7,263 nucleotides of DNA from Deltaproteobacteria bacterium (GTDB lineage: Bacteria; Desulfobacterota; Binatia; UBA9968), in the NCBI GenBank assembly GCA_016184235.1, contig JACPDC010000127.1, positions 1 through 7,263 on the forward strand, in the 5' to 3' direction. The translations under genes and the position numbers were made by a program. Of this stretch, positions 1 to 5,324 are shown piece by piece; the first letter of the stretch is position 1, and each line of letters begins with the position of its first letter. Under the pieces are notes generated by a model. That model saw nothing but the letters and a program-made list of their open reading frames with translations. It made no database searches and was not told where the DNA came from.

Positions 1-28
1 CCTTTGCCTTTTTCCTTTTGCCTTTTGG
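1..28 (+). repeat. Heptamer tandem array at gspH start
   Basis: Four consecutive 7-nt units at 1-7, 8-14, 15-21 and 22-28 fit the consensus cttttgc. One is perfect (15-21) and three differ by one base. The array abuts the window edge, so it may continue upstream. It covers the possible gspH leader or lies just before it, depending on which TTG is used. Confidence 0.75.
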
Positions 29-468
29 GTAGAAGGGGTTTCTCCCTGATCGAACTGCTGGCGGTTCTTCTGCTTCTCAGTCTGGCCAGTTTCATTGTTC
101 TCCCCGCGGTCGATAAGAAACTGCGCGAGCTTGAGGTGCGCCAGTCTGCCCTGCAGCTTGCCGCGGTGGCGCGCGGGATGAGGAGCAGGGCGATCGATGA
201 AAACGCCCTCCAGCGCCTCGTTTTCAGCCCGCAGCAAAACAGTTATCACGCCTGGAACAGGCAGATCTTCCTCTCTCCGGACATCAGCATCACGGACATT
301 GCAGGCGGCGAGCCGGTGGGAGAACGCAGGCAGTTTCTCTTTTTCCCGAACGGCAGCGTGCTCGGCGGCGAGATCACCATTTCTGCCGGCGAAGGTTCCT
401 CGACCTATTCGGTCCGCCTCGACTCGCTCACCGGAAGGGTCGTGGTAGGGCGGGGAGGCAGGGAGTGA
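4..468 (+). CDS. gspH: T2SS minor pseudopilin GspH (5' end uncertain)
   Basis: Minor pseudopilin of the type II secretion pseudopilus, made as an inner-membrane prepilin and processed by prepilin peptidase. The translation shows the type IV prepilin motif G12^FSLIE with Glu at mature +5, followed by a hydrophobic helix to about residue 33. Near the C-terminus, FPNGSVLGGEI (about 114-124) and VRLDSLTGRV (about 137-146) match the C-terminal pattern of GspH/FimT-type proteins. At 154 aa the length is normal for the family. The start is unsure. TTG at 4 gives a hydrophobic leader with an Arg pair only at its end. TTG at 25 gives a short basic leader, MGRRG. A start left of the window is also possible. 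No SD is visible because the region is a pyrimidine-rich 7-nt repeat. The stop overlaps the gspI start (GTGA). Confidence 0.88.
   Translation: MPFSFCLLGRRGFSLIELLAVLLLLSLASFIVLPAVDKKLRELEVRQSALQLAAVARGMRSRAIDENALQRLVFSPQQNSYHAWNRQIFLSPDISITDIAGGEPVGERRQFLFFPNGSVLGGEITISAGEGSSTYSVRLDSLTGRVVVGRGGRE
452..458 (+). promoter_or_regulatory. Shine-Dalgarno of gspI
   Basis: GGGGAGG lies 6 nt before GTG 465, within the end of gspH. It supports GTG 465 over ATG 477 as the start and puts the whole heptamer array inside the coding region. Confidence 0.7.
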
Positions 469-890
469 AATTGCGGATGGCGAAATTCGAATTGCGAAAT
501 TCGAAATTTAAAAGGGGCTTCACTCTTCTTGAGGTGGTGGTGGCCATGGCGATCGTCGGCCTCGGCGTCATGACGCTGTTCGAGGCCCTGTCGGCGGGAC
601 TGCGCCTGGAGACGAGAAGCTCGGACCAGACCAAAGCGATAACGTACAGCCGGCAGGCCATCGATGGGTTTCTGATCCGCCGCGGGATCAGGGACGGAGG
701 GGAGGAAGGATCGGCCGGCGGGCGCTACCGCTGGAGCGTTGAGGTGCGGCCCTTCCAGGAGAGCCCCCAGCTCTCTTCGATCCGCTGGGATCTCAAGGAA
801 GTGAGGCTCCGGATGCGCTACCGGGAGGGAGAGCGCGAGCAGGAAGTGGAGCTGAAAACCCTGCGTTTGCTTAAGAAAAATAATCCATGA
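465..890 (+). CDS. gspI: T2SS minor pseudopilin GspI
   Basis: Minor pseudopilin that forms the pseudopilus tip complex with GspJ and GspK. The 141-aa product has a long, strongly basic leader ending in KFKRG18, then the prepilin peptidase site G^FTLLE with Glu at +5. A hydrophobic helix runs to about residue 38 (VVVAMAIVGLGVMTLFEAL), and a small globular domain ends in a VRLRMRYREGE strand. The length and the GFTLLEV-A-AI pattern are typical of GspI. GTG at 465 is preferred because GGGGAGG at 452-458 sits 6 nt upstream and the GTGA overlap with gspH suggests translational coupling. ATG at 477 has no such SD. Positions 469-510, covering most of the leader, are a 7-nt repeat array. The stop overlaps the gspJ ATG. 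Confidence 0.93.
   Translation: MKLRMAKFELRNSKFKRGFTLLEVVVAMAIVGLGVMTLFEALSAGLRLETRSSDQTKAITYSRQAIDGFLIRRGIRDGGEEGSAGGRYRWSVEVRPFQESPQLSSIRWDLKEVRLRMRYREGEREQEVELKTLRLLKKNNP
469..510 (+). repeat. Heptamer tandem array in gspI leader
   Basis: Six adjoining 7-nt units start at 469, 476, 483, 490, 497 and 504. The unit aaattcg is exact at 483 and 497, and aattgcg is exact at 469 and 490. The units at 476 and 504 are degenerate. The stretch is AT-rich compared with the flanking GC-rich coding DNA. It encodes most of the GspI leader, which is removed at G18. Confidence 0.82.
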
Positions 891-1522
891 GAACTCGCGA
901 CTCGCAACTCAAAACTCGCAGCGGATTCACCCTCATCGAGGTGGCCATCTCGATCACTCTTCTGGCCCTGATCGCCGTGATTCTCTACGGCGCCTTCTAT
1001 TTGAGCCATCGGGCCGTGGCAAAATCACAGGCGCGCTCCGAGGAGAGCCAGAGGCTGCGCTCGGCTGGGGATCTGTTGGCAGGCTACATCCGTTCGGCTT
1101 ATCCCTACCGTATGTCGCGCGAGGATTTGTCGATCCGCTTTTTCGGGCAGGAGGACAGCCTCACCTTTGTCTCGGCGCTATCTTCCGGAATGGGCGGAAG
1201 GGGAATGGCCGAGGTCACGATCTTTTGGGAAAGCGAAGGAGAGGAAGGGGGACTCCTGGGCCTCCAAGAGAGGATTCCCGTGGCCTTGGCCGGAGGAGAA
1301 GAGGGCGGCGGTTACCGCAACAGCTTGCTTCTCGATCGCGGGGTCCGGGGACTGCGTTTGGAATACCTCGACCCGCAAGGCGAAGAGGAGCGCTGGGTTG
1401 ATCAATGGAGCGGAACGGAAAAGCGCATGCTCCCGCGGGCGGTTCGGCTGCGGTATCAAGGGGAGCGGGGAGAGGAAATCGAGTGGGTTTTTCCCATAAT
1501 GATGAGCGTGCTAGCACCATAA
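887..1522 (+). CDS. gspJ: T2SS minor pseudopilin GspJ
   Basis: Tip pseudopilin that partners GspI and GspK. The 211-aa product has a basic 13-residue leader (MRTRDSQLKTRSG), then the cleavage site G^FTLIE with Glu at +5 and a hydrophobic helix to about residue 38. The globular domain contains family-like segments: RSAGDLLAGYIRSAYPYR (about 58-75), DSLTFVSALS (about 90-99), a GVRGLRLEYLDPQG strand (about 152-165) and PRAVRLRY (about 183-190). Length and layout fit GspJ. ATG 887 overlaps the gspI stop (ATGA), and no good SD precedes it, so translation probably depends on coupling to gspI. The leader codons are built from a caactcg-type heptamer array. Confidence 0.93.
   Translation: MRTRDSQLKTRSGFTLIEVAISITLLALIAVILYGAFYLSHRAVAKSQARSEESQRLRSAGDLLAGYIRSAYPYRMSREDLSIRFFGQEDSLTFVSALSSGMGGRGMAEVTIFWESEGEEGGLLGLQERIPVALAGGEEGGGYRNSLLLDRGVRGLRLEYLDPQGEEERWVDQWSGTEKRMLPRAVRLRYQGERGEEIEWVFPIMMSVLAP
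891..918 (+). repeat. Heptamer tandem array in gspJ leader
   Basis: Four adjoining 7-nt units at 891, 898, 905 and 912 each differ from the consensus caactcg by exactly one base. They begin right after the gspJ start codon and encode leader residues about 2-11, upstream of the prepilin peptidase site. Confidence 0.82.
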
Positions 1523-1524
1523 AA

Positions 1525-2517
1525 ATGGCGAATCTCAAATTTCAAATTTCAAATCTCAGAAACCAGCGCGGCGTGGCTTTGCTCATGGTCCTTTGGATCT
1601 TTATCTTTCTTTTCGTCGTGGCCGTGGACTTCGCCGCCTCGGTGCGGGAAGAGGGGCGCGCGGCGCGCCGCTACTCGGAAGAGGCCGGTGGCTACTATCT
1701 GGCGCTCGCCGGATTCGAGCAGACGCTCTATGAACTTCTCGAGCAGATGCCCGCCAGTCGTTCCCCTCTGCTCCAGTGGAGGGATATCGCCTGCGGGAAA
1801 TGGGGCGAAAGGCAGTTCGGGGAAGGTTTCTATAGCGTGCGGCCGATCGATGAAGGAGGTAAGATCAACCTTAACCGGGCGGATGAGATTACTTTGCGTC
1901 GGATCTTCACCAACCTGGGGGTTGAGGAACCCACCAGCGGCATCCTGGCGGACTCTATTTTGGACTGGCGCGACCCCGATGATCTGCATCGGCTCAACGG
2001 CGCGGAGAAGGATTACTACCTCTCGCTCTCTCCTTCCTACGCGCCGAGGAACGGGCCGTTCGAGACGGTGGAGGATCTCCTGTGGGTGCGGGGCGTGACC
2101 CCGGAGCTGTTCTACGGCGATGGGGAAGAGACGGGCCTGAGAGAGATTTTCACCGTAGATAGCCCGATCGACCGAATCAATCTTGGGACCGCTTCTGCCG
2201 AGGTGATTCACGCGCACCTGGGTGTCCCCCTGAGAGAAAGTCGCAGGTTCGTCGAGGAGCGATGCAGGGTGCTGGGCGAAGCCACCCTGGCGGACATGAT
2301 GAGCCACTTGGGGATTTCAGCCGGCGAGGCTGCAGCGCGCCAGGTTATTTTTGTCAACCCGACGGTAATCACGCTCGAGGTTTCCGGGTACCCTGGGGAG
2401 TCCGCTACGCAGCGGAGGATCAAGGGAGTCGTCCGGCTGGTAGGGGGGCAACGCGGCTTTGACCTTATGCGTTGGGTCGACAGGGATGCGGGGACGGCTG
2501 AAAGACAAGAGGGATGA
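1525..2517 (+). CDS. gspK: T2SS minor pseudopilin GspK
   Basis: Large minor pseudopilin that caps the pseudopilus tip in complex with GspI and GspJ. ATG 1525 gives 330 aa, usual for GspK. The leader is MANLKFQISNLRNQRG16, followed by ^VALLM. The +5 residue is Met instead of Glu, as expected because GspK is the pseudopilin known to lack Glu5. A hydrophobic helix spans about 18-37. The large inserted helical (SAM-like) domain carries the GspK hallmark ILDWRDPDDLHRLNGAEKDYY (about 145-165), in the acidic region linked to metal binding, and GPFETVEDLLWVRGVTPELF (about 177-196). An upstream in-frame GTG/ATG would sit deep inside gspJ and is not needed. No SD is visible. The gene starts 2 nt after the gspJ stop and its own stop overlaps gspL. 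Confidence 0.95.
   Translation: MANLKFQISNLRNQRGVALLMVLWIFIFLFVVAVDFAASVREEGRAARRYSEEAGGYYLALAGFEQTLYELLEQMPASRSPLLQWRDIACGKWGERQFGEGFYSVRPIDEGGKINLNRADEITLRRIFTNLGVEEPTSGILADSILDWRDPDDLHRLNGAEKDYYLSLSPSYAPRNGPFETVEDLLWVRGVTPELFYGDGEETGLREIFTVDSPIDRINLGTASAEVIHAHLGVPLRESRRFVEERCRVLGEATLADMMSHLGISAGEAAARQVIFVNPTVITLEVSGYPGESATQRRIKGVVRLVGGQRGFDLMRWVDRDAGTAERQEG
1531..1558 (+). repeat. Heptamer tandem array in gspK leader
   Basis: Four adjoining 7-nt units at 1531, 1538, 1545 and 1552 follow the consensus aatttca. The two inner units are exact and the two outer units are aatctca. The array begins two codons after the gspK ATG and encodes leader residues about 3-11. It is clearly AT-rich in a GC-rich setting. 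Confidence 0.85.
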
Positions 2518-3956
2518 TGGACGCTCGCTGGCTTCAGGATTTGACGCGCGCGGATTTTTTGAAGAGCGCCGGACTCTACGTGTTGCCGGACCGTCTCTTT
2601 CTCGTGCGCGTGCGCAAGGACCTGCTCCGGGTTTCCGTGCTCGAAGAGCAGGCCAGGGAAATCCCGGTAAGCGCGGATCCCGTGATTCGCAAGCAGGGCT
2701 TGACTGAAGCGATCCGCTCCCTCCTGCCACACTTCGATCCGGCCAAAGAGCCGCTCTATATCTGTCTTTCCCCGCACCAGGCCGTTACCCTCGAGCTCTT
2801 GCTGCCTCGGGCGGCTGAGGACAACTTGCGGGAGGTCGTGGCGTACGAGATCCAGAGGCAGATCCCTTTGCGCGGCGACGATCTGTGCTACGATTTTTTG
2901 CTCGCCGGAAGAAAGGGGGACAAAATCCGGGTGCTCCTCTTTGCGGCCCCGAAGCGGATCCTGGACGAGCTGCTGGAGGTCCTCGCCTCCGTGGGTATCA
3001 GGCCCAAGGGCTTCGAAACGACCACCACGGCGCTTTCCAACTATTTGCTCTTTTGCGGGGGCGCGCTTACCGGGCCGGCGTTGATCCTCGGCGGGCAGGG
3101 CCAAGGCTGGGAGATCATCGGCCTGAACGTGCAGAGCCAGGGCTGGCGGCGGGAGGAGGAGATCCTTTACAGCCATTGGCTGCCGCAGACGGAGTGGATT
3201 CAGGGACCCGGGAGGGCGGTCTTTCAAGACTCCGTTTCTGACTCCACCAGATTTTTCGGCTGGGGATACATTTCGGATCTCCTGCTGTCGCTCGGACAGG
3301 AATCGCTGCAATTCGAAGACCTTATTTCTCTGGGCAAGCAGAAATTGGGCGGGCAAGAGAGAATGGAGCATTCTTTTTTTCTCCCTGCCCTCGGGGCGGC
3401 CTTGCGCGGGCTCAGAGAGGCCGCCTTCTCGGCAAATCTTCTGCCCGGGGCGGGTGAAGAGGCGGGCGGAAGGACATTCTCCTGGCTTCATACCTGCCTT
3501 ACCATTCTGCTCCTGATCGGTCTGCTCCTCTGGGGGGGGAGCTACCCTCTCAAGGATGAGCTTCGACTGCGCCAGCTTCAGAAGGAGAACCAAAAGCTGG
3601 TTGGCGCCGTGGAGGCCGTGCGCGCCGAAGAGGAGGCGCTCAACCGGCTGCGCAAGGAGGTATTGTTTATCTCTGGGCTGAAGGAACGAAGAGGGGAGAT
3701 CTTTTTGGTCCTCGATGAGCTTTCCCGCATTGTTCCCGAGCAGGCCTATCTCTTGAATCTGCGCTATCGCGAAGGAGCCGTGGATCTGCAGGGAAGCGCC
3801 GACACCGCATCGAACTTGGTGCCGCTGCTGGAACGCTCCCCGATCTTTAAGAACGTCGCCTTTACCGCTCCTACCAACAGGGGCCGCGACAACAAGGAGA
3901 CTTTTTCCTTGAAGGCGGAGTTGGAGCGCGCCCAAGACGGGAGGGCCAAACCGTGA
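2514..3956 (+). CDS. gspL: T2SS assembly-platform protein GspL (PilM-PilN-like)
   Basis: Bitopic inner-membrane protein that anchors the GspE ATPase on the cytoplasmic side and contacts GspM and GspC. The 480-aa product has a cytoplasmic actin-like/PilM-type region (about 18-310). It includes ELLLPRAAEDNLREVVAYEI (about 94-113), a helix pair after LLFAAPKRILDELLEVLASVGI, and ALGAALRGL (about 292-300). The linker NLLPG (about 308-312) is a motif commonly seen before the membrane segment in PilN/GspL proteins. One transmembrane helix lies at about 324-341, a coiled coil at about 346-385, and a PilN-like periplasmic alpha/beta domain at about 395-472. No clear DxG-type phosphate loop is visible near the N-terminus, so ATP binding is doubtful, as is common in GspL. 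ATG 2514 overlaps the gspK stop. ATG 2517 is equally possible and better spaced from AAGAGGG at 2507-2513. Confidence 0.92.
   Translation: MMDARWLQDLTRADFLKSAGLYVLPDRLFLVRVRKDLLRVSVLEEQAREIPVSADPVIRKQGLTEAIRSLLPHFDPAKEPLYICLSPHQAVTLELLLPRAAEDNLREVVAYEIQRQIPLRGDDLCYDFLLAGRKGDKIRVLLFAAPKRILDELLEVLASVGIRPKGFETTTTALSNYLLFCGGALTGPALILGGQGQGWEIIGLNVQSQGWRREEEILYSHWLPQTEWIQGPGRAVFQDSVSDSTRFFGWGYISDLLLSLGQESLQFEDLISLGKQKLGGQERMEHSFFLPALGAALRGLREAAFSANLLPGAGEEAGGRTFSWLHTCLTILLLIGLLLWGGSYPLKDELRLRQLQKENQKLVGAVEAVRAEEEALNRLRKEVLFISGLKERRGEIFLVLDELSRIVPEQAYLLNLRYREGAVDLQGSADTASNLVPLLERSPIFKNVAFTAPTNRGRDNKETFSLKAELERAQDGRAKP
3939..3945 (+). promoter_or_regulatory. Shine-Dalgarno of gspM
   Basis: GGGAGGG ends 7 nt before GTG 3953, inside the end of gspL. 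It supports the GTG start and coupled translation. Confidence 0.65.
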
Positions 3957-4639
3957 AGGGGCTGTGGCAGCGGCTGTCCAGACGGGAGAAGGGGTTGGTG
4001 GCTCTGACCCTGGTTATTTTTCTCCTGGTCTTGGTGCGCTATTTGCTGGTCTCTCCTTTCTTGGAGCGGCGCGAGTGGGTCAAGAGCCAGCTCGAGATCC
4101 AGCCCCAACTCTTGGAAAGGAATCTCCGCTATGTTGGCCAAAAGGAGAGGATAGCGGCTTCTCTGGAAAAGTTTCGCGGTGAGATCAAAACGACGGAGTC
4201 TTCTCTCCTGTCCGGAGATACCTCATCAGTCAGCGCTTCAGATCTGCAGCAGACCGTGCAGGCGTTGGCCGCCAAGGAAGGGACCCAGGTCATCTCCACC
4301 CGCGTTTTAAACCCGGAGACCACGGGCTCGTTTACCAAAATTCCCATTCAAGTAGAAGTGAGCGGGCAGATCGATCAGGTGGCGAACCTGATTAAAGGGA
4401 TCGAGTCCGGCGAGAAACTTCTGGTGGTAAGCGAATTGAATATCCGATCGCTTTTTGTGCCGGCTCCGGCCAGGGCTCAGGCAGTGGCGCCGCCGCCGAC
4501 GCAAAATCTCCGTGCCAGCGTGACCATCGCCGGCTTTGCCCGCAGCCAAACAGCGCCTCCCTCGAAGGCTGAGCCCGCGCCTTCCAAGGCCAAATCCGAG
4601 AACGGCAAAGCCGCGGAGAAAGGCACAGGCCGACGCTAG
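3953..4639 (+). CDS. gspM: T2SS assembly-platform protein GspM (PilO-like)
   Basis: Bitopic inner-membrane partner of GspL. The 228-aa product has a basic cytoplasmic N-terminus (LWQRLSRREKG), one transmembrane helix at about 14-33 and a heptad-like helix at about 38-85. A PilO/GspM-type ferredoxin-like periplasmic domain follows at about 95-197, with strands at TQVISTRVLN, IPIQVEVSGQIDQVANLIKGIES, LLVVSELNIRSL and LRASVTIAGF. This resembles the shorter 'subtype b' GspM family. The last 30 residues are a low-complexity Pro/Ala/Lys tail. GTG 3953 is supported by GGGAGGG at 3939-3945, 7 nt upstream, and by the GTGA overlap with gspL. The assignment rests on position, topology and fold pattern because GspM sequences diverge widely. 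Confidence 0.87.
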   Translation: MKGLWQRLSRREKGLVALTLVIFLLVLVRYLLVSPFLERREWVKSQLEIQPQLLERNLRYVGQKERIAASLEKFRGEIKTTESSLLSGDTSSVSASDLQQTVQALAAKEGTQVISTRVLNPETTGSFTKIPIQVEVSGQIDQVANLIKGIESGEKLLVVSELNIRSLFVPAPARAQAVAPPPTQNLRASVTIAGFARSQTAPPSKAEPAPSKAKSENGKAAEKGTGRR

Positions 4640-4718
4640 GCGGTGGTAGAGTTCTATGGATAATTTTCCTGGCCGACGGCTGAAAGGTAAAAAAACTTTA
4701 CCGAGAGCGTGTTCGTGG

Positions 4719-4751
4719 CCGCTGTGACACCGTTTGACCTCGGGTCAGCGG
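4719..4751 (+). other. Bulged stem-loop in the gspM-gspC gap
   Basis: CCGCT (4719-4723) pairs with AGCGG (4747-4751), GAC (4726-4728) with GTC (4744-4746), and CCG (4730-4732) with CGG (4741-4743). That makes 11 pairs with a 2-nt and a 1-nt bulge and an 8-nt loop. A competing small hairpin, TGACC/GGTCA, occupies 4735-4747. No T-run follows, so it does not look like an intrinsic terminator. It could be an RNA processing or stability element between the two halves of the operon. It matches no riboswitch class I can recognise. Confidence 0.4.
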
Positions 4752-4762
4752 AGTAGTAGATT
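4734..4762 (+). promoter_or_regulatory. Candidate sigma70-type promoter for gspC-gspD
   Basis: TTGACC at 4734-4739 (5/6 match to the -35 consensus) is separated by 17 nt from TAGATT at 4757-4762 (4/6 match to -10). Transcription would start near 4769, just before the gspC SD. This is the only gap in the operon larger than 20 nt, so a second promoter is plausible. Such matches are common by chance, and the -35 lies inside the hairpin region. Confidence 0.33.
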
Positions 4763-4773
4763 ACATCGCCTGC

Positions 4774-4779
4774 GGAGGG
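4774..4779 (+). promoter_or_regulatory. Shine-Dalgarno that decides the gspC start
   Basis: GGAGGG is followed after 7 nt by ATT 4787, in the frame that encodes the GspC membrane segment. No ATG, GTG or TTG lies in that frame between the stop at 4757-4759 and GTG 4919, so this SD points to ATT initiation. Confidence 0.6.
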
Positions 4780-4786
4780 ATTAAAA

Positions 4787-5308
4787 ATTCTTAAGCGTTC
4801 TTCACTACTTAGTCTGCTTTTACTGATTGCCACCGGTCTTGTCGGGCAGCCGCCGCGCCAACAGCTTGTCAGCACGAAGAACATCGTAGAGCGGAACCTT
4901 TTCGATCCGGAGCGCGGGGTGGGTAGAGCCCGGGAGGCCGATGCCAGCTCGGCGGCGACGCAGCGGGTTCGGAGCATGATTCTTTTAGGCACGGCGATTT
5001 TAGGGACGAGCCGTTATGCCATTTTGCAGCAGCCCTCGGATAGCCGCTCTCCGGCGCCTGGGGCGCCGTCGGCGCAGCAGGTCCAACTGCGCCTCAAGGT
5101 CGGGGATACCGTGGAAGGGTTTAAACTATCAGAGATTCATGAGAAAAAAGTAATTTTTACCAAAGGGGCTTCAAAGGTCGAAGTAGCGCTCGATTTCTTC
5201 CGCAAGACCGAGCCGACCAAAGCCGTTCCGGCACCGCCCGCAAGGCCCGGGATAGCGCCCAATGTGCCCCGTAGGGGAAGTCTTCCTCCCCCCCCGGCCG
5301 CGCGATAG
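4787..5308 (+). CDS. gspC: Short GspC-like T2SS protein, no PDZ domain (ATT start)
   Basis: Likely inner-membrane linker between the GspL/M platform and the N0 domain of the GspD secretin. Read from ATT 4787 the product is 173 aa. It has a basic N-terminus (LKR), a hydrophobic segment at about 7-20 (LLSLLLLIATGLVG) and NIVERNLFDPERG at about 32-44, typical of the segment before the GspC HR domain. An HR-like beta domain lies at about 62-137 (ILLGTAILGT, YAIL, RLKVGDTVEGFKLSEIHEKKV). The tail is Pro-rich. There is no PDZ or coiled-coil domain, so it is shorter than enterobacterial GspC. The first standard start, GTG 4919, would delete both the membrane segment and the RNLFDP motif, so it is rejected. 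A sequence error or a mutated ATG at 4787 is an alternative to true ATT initiation. gspD follows after 16 nt. Confidence 0.75.
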   Translation: MLKRSSLLSLLLLIATGLVGQPPRQQLVSTKNIVERNLFDPERGVGRAREADASSAATQRVRSMILLGTAILGTSRYAILQQPSDSRSPAPGAPSAQQVQLRLKVGDTVEGFKLSEIHEKKVIFTKGASKVEVALDFFRKTEPTKAVPAPPARPGIAPNVPRRGSLPPPPAAR

Positions 5309-5312
5309 CTTG

Positions 5313-5319
5313 AAGGAGG
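5313..5319 (+). promoter_or_regulatory. Shine-Dalgarno of gspD
   Basis: AAGGAGG lies 5 nt before ATG 5325. It is the closest match to the consensus SD in the window, consistent with high expression of the multimeric secretin. Confidence 0.75.
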
Positions 5320-5324
5320 CGACG

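Noticed and set aside
1508..1517. Perfect 10-bp palindrome GTGCTAGCAC just before gspK
   Set aside because: It lies in the last gspJ codons as a single copy. A 10-bp palindrome is expected by chance in several kilobases, and no partner site was found.
1405..1524. N-terminal extension of gspK to GTG/ATG inside gspJ
   Set aside because: The frame is open by chance. The extra 40 residues are not leader-like, and ATG 1525 gives a proper prepilin leader.
1549..2307. A 252-codon open frame on the - strand opposite gspK
   Set aside because: It is a mirror of gspK coding DNA with His/Arg/Pro-rich composition, no SD-supported start and no domain.
2208..3935. A 575-codon open frame on the - strand opposite gspK/gspL
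   Set aside because: It lies antisense to strongly supported GspK and GspL, shows no recognisable domain, and is low in complexity with many Gln/Arg/Leu. It is a codon-bias mirror typical of GC-rich genes.
4656..4727. Small ORF from ATG 4656 (23 codons) in the gspM-gspC gap
   Set aside because: It has no SD, no similarity I recognise, and overlaps the hairpin. Nothing supports translation.
4719..4751. Intrinsic terminator after gspM
   Set aside because: The stem is followed by mixed sequence with no T-run.
4686..4786. Cyclic-di-GMP or other known riboswitch before gspC
   Set aside because: The conserved core bases of the c-di-GMP-I aptamer are not seen, and no other class is recognisable by eye.
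4919..5308. gspC starting at GTG 4919
   Set aside because: It would remove the membrane segment and the NIVERNLFDPERG motif encoded in the same open frame, and it lacks an SD.
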